39,262 nucleotides of DNA from Treponema sp. GTDB lineage: Bacteria > Spirochaetota > Spirochaetia > Treponematales > Treponemataceae. Below, one piece after another: positions 31,748 through 38,897 of this stretch (positions are counted from its first letter, which is position 1; every line of letters starts with the position of its first letter). Made by a program: the position numbers and the translations under genes. The notes beneath the pieces are model-generated. The model did not search any database. It had not been told where the DNA came from and saw only the letters and a list, made by a program, of their open reading frames with translations. Location of the stretch: assembly GCA_024698325.1 (NCBI GenBank), contig JAILRG010000148.1, positions 1 through 39,262 on the forward strand, written 5' to 3'.

Positions 31748-32776
31748 ATGTGTAAGAATTTGTTGAGTTTCCTTTCCAAAAAGAAGACGCTGCTCTTTTT
31801 AATCATGTGCCTGGCAGTGCATGCCTGTAATGCAGTTCTGTTTTATGTACTCGGAATCCTTCCGCTTGCAGGTCTGAATGTCGGTAGCACCCTTTTCTAT
31901 GTCGCAGTCCTTCTGCTTATCAAGAAAAACACCGATTTGTATATTGTTTTTACCTATCTTGAGATTGTCGTCTTTTCGTTTGTCAGTGAGCTCTTTACCG
32001 GCGGTGCCTTATCCTACATATTCTATGTCATTGGCATGATTTCGGTCGTGTTTTATCTGCTGCCGCGCAAATTTCGTTTTAAGCATCTGTTTCAGTGTGT
32101 CGGAATCATTTTTGCGATTGCCATCTTTATTGTACACATCAAAAAAAACTGTCTCTTTCCGCAGTACGGCGCTGCAGTCGAAAGATGTAAGAATCAAATC
32201 GGCCTTTTAAACCTGTTGATTACGCTTTTTACACTGTTTTATGTTTCAAACCTGTATTTCTTTGAATTGAACGTCACTCATGAAAAGCTTGCCTATACCA
32301 GTAATCACGATTTGCTGACCGGTCTCTTTAACCGCCGCTTTTTTGAGCACATCATGCGGCGCAATAAGTCAGAAATTGAAAACAAATTTACGATTGCCAT
32401 TTTCGACATCGATGACTTTAAGAAAATCAACGATACCTACGGCCATCAGGCAGGCGATGCTGTCTTAAAAATGGTAAGCGGAATCCTTGAAAACGGCCCC
32501 GAAAGGGACTATGTTCCGGTTCGCTGGGGCGGCGAAGAATTCATCCTTTACATGCCGCAGACTGATGAAGATAAGGCGCATGAGTATTTGGAGAGCCTGT
32601 GCGAAAAAGTGCGGAATCTGGTTGTTGAGTGTAAAACTCAGCACATTAAGGTTACGATTACGATTGGCATGTGCACCGGTACGAGCCTTACTGAGTACGA
32701 GGATGTTATCCGCGTTGCCGATGCCCGCCTGTATACGGGAAAACGCAGCGGAAAGAACTGCGTGGTATGGAAATAG
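31748..32776 (+). CDS. Membrane-bound diguanylate cyclase (GGDEF)
   Basis: 342 residues. About five or six membrane helices in residues 15-180 with little periplasmic sequence, then a GGDEF domain (about 185-342). The active loop is RWGGEEF (near 258-264), and the substrate-binding and metal residues appear in NHDLLTGLFNRR and FDIDDFKKINDTYGHQAGD. No RxxD inhibitory site is seen at the usual place five residues before GGEEF, so product inhibition may be weak. It makes c-di-GMP at the inner membrane; the HD-GYP protein at 7.2-8.5 kb is a plausible opponent. GGAG precedes the ATG. Confidence 0.92.
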   Translation: MCKNLLSFLSKKKTLLFLIMCLAVHACNAVLFYVLGILPLAGLNVGSTLFYVAVLLLIKKNTDLYIVFTYLEIVVFSFVSELFTGGALSYIFYVIGMISVVFYLLPRKFRFKHLFQCVGIIFAIAIFIVHIKKNCLFPQYGAAVERCKNQIGLLNLLITLFTLFYVSNLYFFELNVTHEKLAYTSNHDLLTGLFNRRFFEHIMRRNKSEIENKFTIAIFDIDDFKKINDTYGHQAGDAVLKMVSGILENGPERDYVPVRWGGEEFILYMPQTDEDKAHEYLESLCEKVRNLVVECKTQHIKVTITIGMCTGTSLTEYEDVIRVADARLYTGKRSGKNCVVWK

Positions 32777-32827
32777 GGCGGCTCTGGAATAAAAAGTCCT
32801 CGAATCATATTTCACTCTGTTTAGTCG

Positions 32828-32893
32828 TGCTAAAGTTTCTGCATTAAAAGTATTCTGTCTGTATTGCTTTTTATCCCCAAAAGAAGCTAGTAT
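32828..32893 (+). promoter_or_regulatory. Two candidate promoters for dapA
   Basis: TGCTAAAGT (32828-32836) is an extended -10-like element without a clear -35. A stronger match is TTGCTT (32864-32869), 18-nt spacer, TAGTAT (32888-32893). The latter ends 6 nt before an ATG (32900) that opens a ten-codon ORF. Confidence 0.5.
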
Positions 32894-32899
32894 ACGCGT

Positions 32900-32932
32900 A
32901 TGCCTGTGCCGAATGCCGCACAGTGCAATTAA
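32900..32932 (+). CDS. Possible ten-residue leader peptide before dapA
   Basis: ATG at 32900 opens MPVPNAAQCN then TAA at 32930-32932, 16 nt before the dapA start and out of frame with it. It sits exactly 6 nt after a -10 box, as do other presumed leaderless starts here. The hairpin CTGTGC/GCACAG (32904-32923) lies inside it. The peptide has no lysine, so classical lysine attenuation is not suggested; a translation-coupled control of dapA is possible. It may also be chance. Confidence 0.35.
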   Translation: MPVPNAAQCN

Positions 32933-32948
32933 CATTAAGAGGTTCAAT

Positions 32949-33854
32949 ATGATTCAGTTGCGCGGTGCATTTACTGCCATGGTCACGCCGATGCTGCCAG
33001 ACGGCTCGGTGGATTACGAAGGCTTCCGCAAGAACGTGCTGTTCCAGCTTGAAAAGGGGATTGACGGTTTGGTTCCGCTGGGAACGACCGGAGAAACACC
33101 CACGCTGGCGGAAGATGAAGAAGCAAAGATGATTGAAATCGTCATCAAAGAAGTGCGCGACTGGGAAAAACAGAAAAACAAAAAAGTGCCGGTGATTATT
33201 GGTGCCGGCTCAAACAATACGATTGACGCAGTGCGCTACTGCACGCGCGCAAAGGAAATGGGAGCAGATGCCGCTCTGGTGGTCACTCCTTACTACAATA
33301 AGCCCAGCGATGAGGGCATTTTCCGCCACTTTGAGGCAGTGTCAAAGGTGGGCATTCCGATTGTGGTCTACAACATTGCTGGCCGCACCGGAAAGAACAT
33401 CTCAACTCCGACGCTTGTCCGCATTGCATCTCTTCCCAACATCGTGGGTGTAAAGGAAGCCAGCGGCGACATCAACCAGATGATGGCTGTTATCGCCCAG
33501 ATAAAGAGCAAAAAGCCGGACTTCGCTGTTTTGAGCGGCGATGACGGGCTTACGCTTCCGCTGGTGGCGGTGGGGGGCGACGGCATTGTCTCCGTCGTGT
33601 CAAACCTGGCTCCGGCTGAAGTTACCGAGATGACACAGGCAGCCCTCCGTGGCGACATGGAGAAGGCGCGGGCGTTGCATTACCGCCTGCTTCCCTTCTT
33701 TAAGGCTGCTTTCGTGGACGGTAACCCCACCAGCATCAAGTATGCCATGAATTACAAGGGCCTGCCTGCCGGAGCCCTGCGCCTTCCCCTCGTGGAAGTG
33801 CACGATGAGGCAAAGAAAGTGATAGAAGACGCATTAAAAAAATGCGGATTGTAA
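32949..33854 (+). CDS. dapA: 4-hydroxy-tetrahydrodipicolinate synthase
   Basis: 301 residues. Condenses aspartate semialdehyde with pyruvate, the first committed step toward diaminopimelate and lysine. Catalytic Lys169 (NIVGVKEASGD), Tyr141 (YNIAGRTG) and the Thr46-Thr47 pair (PLGTTGE) are all present. The start at 32949 is chosen because AGAGG lies 6 nt before it and MIQLRGAFTAMVTP matches the family N terminus; an ATG 36 nt upstream lacks support. It precedes asd, its pathway neighbour, by 186 bp full of inverted repeats, with lysA 3.7 kb further on. Confidence 0.96.
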   Translation: MIQLRGAFTAMVTPMLPDGSVDYEGFRKNVLFQLEKGIDGLVPLGTTGETPTLAEDEEAKMIEIVIKEVRDWEKQKNKKVPVIIGAGSNNTIDAVRYCTRAKEMGADAALVVTPYYNKPSDEGIFRHFEAVSKVGIPIVVYNIAGRTGKNISTPTLVRIASLPNIVGVKEASGDINQMMAVIAQIKSKKPDFAVLSGDDGLTLPLVAVGGDGIVSVVSNLAPAEVTEMTQAALRGDMEKARALHYRLLPFFKAAFVDGNPTSIKYAMNYKGLPAGALRLPLVEVHDEAKKVIEDALKKCGL

Positions 33855-33907
33855 AATAGAAAGCCCTGCAAGCGCAAATCAGCGCATCTTTCTGGCAAAG
33901 CGGGATT

Positions 33908-34030
33908 CTTAAGGGTGGAACCCTTGAGCCGTGCTGGAAAAGAAAGGGGGCTTGGGGGAGAGAGAAACACCGCTTCGGAGTAGAGGTTTCTCTCTCCCCC
34001 AAATAAAAAGGGTTTGGGGCACCGCCCCAA
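33908..34030. repeat. Inverted-repeat element between dapA and asd
   Basis: Three hairpins in a row: CTTAAGGGT/ACCCTTGAG (33908-33928, one G-T pair), perfect 17-bp arms TTGGGGGAGAGAGAAAC (33952-33968) and complement (33986-34002) around a 17-nt loop that contains CCGCTTCGG, and TTGGGGC/GCCCCAA (34014-34030). The last stem ends within the AAGGAG ribosome site of asd. The 17-bp arms are purine-only on one strand apart from the outer TT and final C. No gene is seen; it resembles a small non-autonomous palindromic insertion. Confidence 0.75.
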
Positions 34031-34040
34031 GGAGAAAGAT

Positions 34041-35144
34041 ATGTCTGAAAAAATAAACGTTGGAGTTCTGGGCGCAACCGGTATGGTCGGTCAGCGCTAT
34101 ATCAAGCTGTTGGAAGATCATCCCTGGTTCAAGGTGACCTACGTTGCCGCAAGCCCCCGCAGTGCCGGTAAGCTCTACAAAGAAGCTGTAGAAAACCGCT
34201 GGCTCATCGGCGCAAACATTCCGGCTGATGTGGCAAATCTTACCGTGCAGGACGCAAACAACCCGAGCCTAGCTCTGGGAAAATGCAAATTCGTCTTCAG
34301 TGCGCTCGAGATGGGCAAGGACGAAATCAAGGCCCTTGAAGAAGCATACGCAGCCGAGGGTATCCCGGTTGTGTCAAACGCAAGCGCAAACCGCTGGACA
34401 GAGGATGTTCCGATGCTGGTGCCGGAAATCAACTTTGCCCACCTGGACGTAATCAAAGAGCAGCAGAAGCACCACGGCTGGGACAAGGGCTTTATCGCCG
34501 TTAAGCCTAACTGCAGCCTCCAGACCTACATGATGCCGCTCTATGCCCTCGAGCAGGCAGGCTATCCGGTTAAGCGCATGATTGTAACCACCCTGCAGGC
34601 GGTTTCTGGCGCCGGCTACCCGGGTGTTCCCTCATTCGACATGATTGACAACATCGTCCCCTACATCGGCGGCGAGGAAGAGAAGACCGAAAAAGAATGC
34701 CTTAAAATCCTGGGCAAAGTAAACGGCGGAAAGATTGAGAATGCAGCCGGCCCGCTCGTCTCTTCAACCTGTACCCGCGTTCCGGTTATCGACGGTCACA
34801 CTGCCTGTGTTAACCTTGAGTTCGATCTGCCGGAAGACAAAAAGCCCAGCATGGAAGAAATCCTCAAAGTGTGGAAGAACTTTACCTCTGTGCCGCAGGA
34901 ACTCAAGCTTCCCAGCGCGCCGGAGCACCCGATTGTCTACCGTGAGGAAAATAACCGCCCCCAGCCCAGCCGCGACCGCGACACTGAAAAGGGCATGGCC
35001 TGCGTACTTGGCCGCCTCCGCAAATGCAACGTCTTTGACGTAAAGTTCGTAGCGCTGAGCCACAATACTAAGCGTGGTGCTGCCTTAGGCGGCATCCTGA
35101 ACGCAGAGTTACTAAAAGCAAAAGGATTCTTTGATGAACTGTAG
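34041..35144 (+). CDS. asd: Aspartate-semialdehyde dehydrogenase
   Basis: 367 residues. Reduces aspartyl phosphate to aspartate semialdehyde with NADPH, supplying DapA. The Rossmann motif GATGMVGQR is at 11-19 and the catalytic Cys158 is in VKPNCSLQTY; the sequence (SNASANRWTEDVPMLVPEIN) is of the archaeal/fungal-like ASADH type rather than the E. coli Asd type. The start at 34041 is chosen because AAGGAG is 6 nt before it; an earlier ATG falls inside the hairpin region. It is followed by a palindrome across the stop codon and a terminator. Confidence 0.95.
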   Translation: MSEKINVGVLGATGMVGQRYIKLLEDHPWFKVTYVAASPRSAGKLYKEAVENRWLIGANIPADVANLTVQDANNPSLALGKCKFVFSALEMGKDEIKALEEAYAAEGIPVVSNASANRWTEDVPMLVPEINFAHLDVIKEQQKHHGWDKGFIAVKPNCSLQTYMMPLYALEQAGYPVKRMIVTTLQAVSGAGYPGVPSFDMIDNIVPYIGGEEEKTEKECLKILGKVNGGKIENAAGPLVSSTCTRVPVIDGHTACVNLEFDLPEDKKPSMEEILKVWKNFTSVPQELKLPSAPEHPIVYREENNRPQPSRDRDTEKGMACVLGRLRKCNVFDVKFVALSHNTKRGAALGGILNAELLKAKGFFDEL

Positions 35145-35160
35145 CGCCATGGATGGCGCT
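35143..35160. repeat. Interspersed palindrome, copy 2
   Basis: AGCGCCATGGATGGCGCT, 8-bp perfect arms around GG, overlapping the asd stop codon. The 18 bases from 35144 to 35161 are identical to 6339-6356. Confidence 0.6.
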
Positions 35161-35167
35161 GTGTAAA

Positions 35168-35207
35168 AAGCGCTGGCGGAAAAATGCGTCAGCGCTTCAT
35201 TCTTTTT
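35168..35207 (+). terminator. Terminator of asd, ending at the next start codon
   Basis: AAGCGCTGGCG (35168-35178) pairs with CGTCAGCGCTT (35187-35197, one G-U pair, 8-nt loop), then CATTC and T5 (35203-35207). The MFS start codon follows 3 bases later, so the terminator lies where that gene's leader would be. Confidence 0.7.
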
Positions 35208-35209
35208 GT

Positions 35210-36388
35210 ATGATTATTCCTGAATTTCTGTTGTTTTCAATTTATGCAGCGGCAAACGCCTATCTGCCTCTGTTTCTGCGCAATGTCGGATACGGTGCTA
35301 CAGAGATAGGCTTTTTATATGCGGTATTTAATGGCGCTGCAGTTGTCCTTCCGCTGATTCTGACTCCCTGGCTTGCAAAAAAAGGTGCTTTTGCGACAGC
35401 GCTGGTTGTGTTGGGGACGATTCTCGTTCTGGTACCGTTTCCGCTGATATATGCACAGACTTTTGTGCTTACAGCCCTCTGTATGGCGGTGTATGCAGTC
35501 TGCTACCGCATGATTATTCCCGTTTCTGACTCTCTGATTACGAAGAGCTTAGGAGACAGGCAGGAGCGCTATGGCATTATACGGGTAGCCGGCAGCATTG
35601 GTTTTGTCGTCGCAGCCCTTATCATGCAGCGTTTTGTTCATGCGGAAAAAGCCGGACTGTGGGAAATGACCTGCTGGCTTTCCGGCCCTGCAGTGCTCTT
35701 TACGCTTTCGATGCTGATACGGAATGTCGTCTACGTGCTGAAAACAGGCCCGCACCAGCAAAAGCCCGCAGTCTCTGTTTCTAAGCCTGCAGGGGCCCCT
35801 GCTGCGGAGACCTCTACCTGGCAGATTCTGCGTTCGTTTGGGCCTGGCTTTTACCTGATGATGTTCGTCATCTTTATGGAGTTTTTCGGCATGGTGCCGG
35901 CTAATCAGTATCTTTCGATGTATGCCGAAGAGGAGCTGAAGGTGCGCGGAGCCGGTATACTCTGGGCGCTGAGCGCTGCCGTAGAAATTCCGTTTATGAT
36001 TTGCAGCGGATTTTTTATCCGCCGCTTTGGTGCTGCCAGCATGATTGTGACTGGTACGCTTTCCGTCTCCGTGCGGAACATGCTGTACGCGCTCGTTCCG
36101 GGATTTGCCGGCTGCATCGCCGGCCAGATGATGCACAGCTTTGCATACGGCCTTTTCTTTCCGGGATGCGTTGCCTATTGCGCCACGGCTTCCCGTCACG
36201 AAAGCCGCGCTGTCATGCTCTCGATGACGCTGCTTAACAGCGTGTATTGCCTTGCTACCGTTGTGGGAGCGCCGATAGGCGGCGTTTTGATAGACAGTTT
36301 TGGCTACAGGCCGATGTTCCTGTTTTTTGCCTGCTTCCCGGTTTTTGCGTCCGTGCTGTATGCTGTGCTGAACCGCCGCTGCCGCTGA
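35210..36388 (+). CDS. MFS transporter
   Basis: 392 residues from ATG 35210, with about 12 membrane helices split by a hydrophilic loop near residues 175-205 (KTGPHQQKPAVSVSKPAGAPAAETS). The overall pattern resembles the LacY-like/MFS_1-like group (EFLLFSIYAAANAYLPLFLRNVGYGATEIGFLYA). The substrate is unknown; sugars are possible. No Shine-Dalgarno is visible. The ATG at 35153 lies in the asd terminator and is rejected. How this gene is transcribed is unclear: either by read-through of the terminator or from a promoter hidden in it. Confidence 0.85.
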   Translation: MIIPEFLLFSIYAAANAYLPLFLRNVGYGATEIGFLYAVFNGAAVVLPLILTPWLAKKGAFATALVVLGTILVLVPFPLIYAQTFVLTALCMAVYAVCYRMIIPVSDSLITKSLGDRQERYGIIRVAGSIGFVVAALIMQRFVHAEKAGLWEMTCWLSGPAVLFTLSMLIRNVVYVLKTGPHQQKPAVSVSKPAGAPAAETSTWQILRSFGPGFYLMMFVIFMEFFGMVPANQYLSMYAEEELKVRGAGILWALSAAVEIPFMICSGFFIRRFGAASMIVTGTLSVSVRNMLYALVPGFAGCIAGQMMHSFAYGLFFPGCVAYCATASRHESRAVMLSMTLLNSVYCLATVVGAPIGGVLIDSFGYRPMFLFFACFPVFASVLYAVLNRRCR

Positions 36389-36424
36389 GTCCTGCATTTT
36401 TCTGTCAGCAGGATTTAGCCCCCT

Positions 36425-36453
36425 TTGCATATTTCTATTGTATTTGGTATAGT
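36425..36453 (+). promoter_or_regulatory. Promoter of small-protein gene A
   Basis: TTGCAT (36425-36430), 17-nt spacer, TATAGT (36448-36453). The leader to the GTG at 36497 holds an AGAGG ribosome site. Confidence 0.7.
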
Positions 36454-36496
36454 TACAAACTAGGTTAAGACGATAAGACAAAGCAGAGGATGTATC

Positions 36497-36913
36497 GTGA
36501 TTGTCCGTATTGAAACAGACGAACGCATTGATGATTTTATGGATTTGCAGGATGAGCGGATTCAGAAAATCCTCAAAATCATGAAAATTAAAAACTGGGC
36601 GTTTGTTCATTACGTCCCGAAGCGCACCGATATTCATCATGACTACTGTATGCTTCCAGTTTATGAAATTCCTGAAGTCTCTTCTTCCAAAATAAAGAAA
36701 ATCGGTGCATATATTTTTAATTTTTCCCTTGTTGAAGAAAAGTCAATGATGACGGAGAGCGCCTTTAAAGACCTTACAAAGCGCTTAAGCAAGGTTCCGG
36801 AGCCGCAGATTGCCTATATCGGACCGCTTCCCAAGGATGATGCTACATACCGCGTTTTAAAAATCAACGACACGCTCTCTCCCATGCCTCCAAAAAGCGG
36901 CAGCTGGATTTAA
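36497..36913 (+). CDS. Unknown small protein, paralogue A
   Basis: 138 residues, GTG start with AGAGG 8 nt upstream. No signal peptide or membrane segment; mixed alpha/beta composition. It is clearly homologous along its whole length to the protein encoded convergently at 36956-37363: shared blocks are IKNWAFVHYVP / TKDWGFVRYVP, HxxYCxLP, IGAYIFNFSLVEEKS / IGAYVFNYSVVEKKS and AYIGPLPKDDATYRVLKIND / GFIGPLAQDDLSYRLLMVND. I do not recognise the family. A conserved His-x2-Tyr-Cys and an IGP-x3-DD motif are candidate functional residues. It has its own promoter. Confidence 0.75.
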   Translation: MIVRIETDERIDDFMDLQDERIQKILKIMKIKNWAFVHYVPKRTDIHHDYCMLPVYEIPEVSSSKIKKIGAYIFNFSLVEEKSMMTESAFKDLTKRLSKVPEPQIAYIGPLPKDDATYRVLKINDTLSPMPPKSGSWI

Positions 36914-36955
36914 ATCGGGTATTCTGTAACCTGGGATTGTAAGAAAGGCTTTGTT

Positions 36956-37363
36956 TTATGCGCCTGGCATTATGGAAAGCTCGTCGTTAACCATAAGCAG
37001 CCGGTAACTCAAATCATCCTGTGCCAGCGGACCTATGAATCCGATAAACGGCTCCCGGCTTTTTCCGAATATTTCGAGTACGTTCTGAAACTCGTTCTGC
37101 GCAAGCAATGATTTTTTTTCAACTACAGAGTAATTGAACACATACGCACCGATACGCCTTACCTGGGTATCTTCTTCACTTATGTCGGAGATGGGCAGAA
37201 TGCAGTATTGATGACGGATTTTGTCAATCGTCGGAACATAGCGGACAAAGCCCCAGTCCTTTGTTTTCATCACGCGGAGAAGATTCTGTGCTTTTGCATG
37301 GCGAACATCCATGTATTGTTCTATCCGAGGTCCGTTCTGGATATCGATAATCAGCTTCTGCAT
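36956..37363 (-). CDS. Unknown small protein, paralogue B
   Basis: 135 residues from ATG 37363. Homologous to paralogue A throughout, with the same order of motifs (MKTKDWGFVRYVP, HQYCILP, RRIGAYVFNYSVVEKKSLLAQNEF, FIGFIGPLAQDDLSYRLL). Upstream in-frame Met codons exist (to 37531) but would overlap lysA, and a promoter TTGACC-17-TATCCT ends 7 nt before 37363, so a leaderless start there is preferred. It is convergent with A (42 bp between stops) and divergent from lysA. Cytoplasmic, no recognised domain. Confidence 0.75.
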   Translation of the reverse strand: MQKLIIDIQNGPRIEQYMDVRHAKAQNLLRVMKTKDWGFVRYVPTIDKIRHQYCILPISDISEEDTQVRRIGAYVFNYSVVEKKSLLAQNEFQNVLEIFGKSREPFIGFIGPLAQDDLSYRLLMVNDELSIMPGA

Positions 37364-37370
37364 CAGAGAT

Positions 37371-37399
37371 AGGATAAAGGTAAAAATGCCTCTGGTCAA
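37371..37399 (-). promoter_or_regulatory. Promoter of paralogue B
   Basis: Minus strand: TTGACC (37394-37399), 17-nt spacer, TATCCT (37371-37376), 7 nt before the ATG. Confidence 0.6.
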
Positions 37400-37472
37400 C
37401 GAAAAACGGATGTTGGGCGAATTCCCGTCCTTTGCGTGCAAAAAGTATTCTCTGCTGTTTCTTTCTGCAGTA

Positions 37473-37502
37473 TTGCTAAAGTTGTCGGCAATCTTGTAAA
37501 AT
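37473..37502 (+). promoter_or_regulatory. Promoter of lysA
   Basis: TTGCTA (37473-37478), 18-nt spacer, TAAAAT (37497-37502), giving a short leader with AGGAG before the ATG at 37521. No lysine riboswitch is seen. Confidence 0.6.
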
Positions 37503-37520
37503 GCGCGGCAGGAGAAAAAT

Positions 37521-38786
37521 ATGAGTACCAATTTCCCTCTTTCAAAGGATGAACTGGCTTCTGTTGCCGAAAAGTTCCCGACACCGTTTTATCTGTATGA
37601 TGAGAAGGCTATTCGCGAGAATATGCGCTATTTCAAAAAAGCCTTCAGCATTTTCCCGGCCTTCCGCGAATACTACGCGGTAAAAGCCTGCCCGAATCCC
37701 TATATCTTGAAGATTCTGGCAGAGGAAGGCTGCGGCACGGACTGCTCAAGTCTGCCCGAGCTGATGCTTTCTAAGGCAGCGGGCTTAAAAGGCGACTTTG
37801 TGATGTTCACTTCAAACGAAACTCCTGCCGAGGAATACCAGTATGCGGCTCAGGAAGGTGACATCATCAACCTCGACGATGTTACTCATATCGACTACTT
37901 GAAAAAAGCACTCGGCTCTTTGCCTGAGACCATCTGCTTCCGCTACAATCCCGGCCCCTTAAAAGAGGGCGGAAACGCAATCATCGGAAAGCCCGAGGAA
38001 GCAAAATACGGCTGCACGCGCGAACAGCTCATCGAAGCATACGCAACGTGCAAGGCTGAGGGCGTAAAGCATTTCGGTCTCCACACGATGGTCGCCTCAA
38101 ACGAGCTGAATCCGGACTTTTTTGTGGATACCGCGCGCATCATCTTTGAGCTGGTGCTCGAAATTCAGACAAAGTGTGGCGTGAACATCGAGTTCGTAGA
38201 CTTAGGCGGCGGCATCGGCATTCCCTACAAGCCCGGACAGAAGCCGGTTGATTTGGACTATGTTGCCCGCGGTATCCGCGCGCTCTACGATAAGATGATT
38301 GTTCCGGCAGGTCTGGATCCGCTGCGCATCTGCTTTGAGTGCGGCCGCCCTATTACCGGCCCCTACGGCTGGCTTGTCACAAAGGCAATCCACGAAAAAC
38401 ACATCTACCGTGAGTACATTGGCGTGGATGCCTGTATGGCAGACCTGATGCGCCCGGGTATGTACGGCGCCTATCACGAGGTGACGGTAAGCGGCAAGGA
38501 AAACGCGCCGGCTGACCATGTCTATGACGTGGTCGGAAGCCTCTGCGAGAACTGTGACAAGTTTGCCGTGCAGCGTTCCTTGCCGAAAATCGACATCGGA
38601 GATCTCGTGATTATTCACGACGCGGGTGCGCATGGCCGGGCGATGGGTTTTAACTACAACGGTAAGCTCCGTGCAGGTGAACTTTTGCTCCGCACTGACG
38701 GCAGCATAAAGGAAATCCGCCGCCGCGAGACAATCGACGACCTGTTTGCTACTCTGGATATGTCGGGTGTAGCGGCGTTCAAATAG
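37521..38786 (+). CDS. lysA: Diaminopimelate decarboxylase (PLP, alanine-racemase fold)
   Basis: 421 residues. Fold-type III PLP enzyme that decarboxylates meso-diaminopimelate to lysine. PLP-binding Lys55 (YYAVKACPNP), phosphate-binding glycine loop (VDLGGGIGIPY), ECGRPITGPYG, the Cys of CENCDKFAVQR, and HDAGAHGRAMGFNYNG near the C terminus fit the DapDC group. The sequence differs enough from E. coli LysA that other group IV decarboxylases should be considered, but its place near dapA and asd supports the call. AGGAG is 7 nt before the ATG. Divergent from paralogue B. Confidence 0.88.
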   Translation: MSTNFPLSKDELASVAEKFPTPFYLYDEKAIRENMRYFKKAFSIFPAFREYYAVKACPNPYILKILAEEGCGTDCSSLPELMLSKAAGLKGDFVMFTSNETPAEEYQYAAQEGDIINLDDVTHIDYLKKALGSLPETICFRYNPGPLKEGGNAIIGKPEEAKYGCTREQLIEAYATCKAEGVKHFGLHTMVASNELNPDFFVDTARIIFELVLEIQTKCGVNIEFVDLGGGIGIPYKPGQKPVDLDYVARGIRALYDKMIVPAGLDPLRICFECGRPITGPYGWLVTKAIHEKHIYREYIGVDACMADLMRPGMYGAYHEVTVSGKENAPADHVYDVVGSLCENCDKFAVQRSLPKIDIGDLVIIHDAGAHGRAMGFNYNGKLRAGELLLRTDGSIKEIRRRETIDDLFATLDMSGVAAFK

Positions 38787-38799
38787 AGAGCCTTTGTGT

Positions 38800-38844
38800 A
38801 AGCTCCAGGCAGGCAGGACAGACAGTTTTGACTGTCAGGAGCTT
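38800..38844 (+). terminator. Hairpin after lysA
   Basis: Outer arms AAGCTCC/GGAGCTT (38800-38806 with 38838-38844) and inner arms GACAG/CTGTC (38821-38836). No T-tract follows directly, so termination is uncertain. Confidence 0.4.
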
Positions 38845-38861
38845 CGCTTTACTAGCCCAGG

Positions 38862-38890
38862 TTGAAAAAAAACGGTTTCTTCTATATGCT
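38862..38890 (+). promoter_or_regulatory. Promoter of the Lys/Ala-rich protein gene
   Basis: TTGAAA (38862-38867), 17-nt spacer, TATGCT (38885-38890), 7 nt before the ATG at 38898. No Shine-Dalgarno is seen for this ATG or for the in-frame ATG at 38886 that overlaps the -10 box. Confidence 0.55.
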
Positions 38891-38897
38891 TGACGAC

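Noticed and set aside
37364..37531. 56-residue N-terminal extension of paralogue B
   Set aside because: It would overlap lysA, is absent from paralogue A, and contains the TTGACC/TATCCT promoter.
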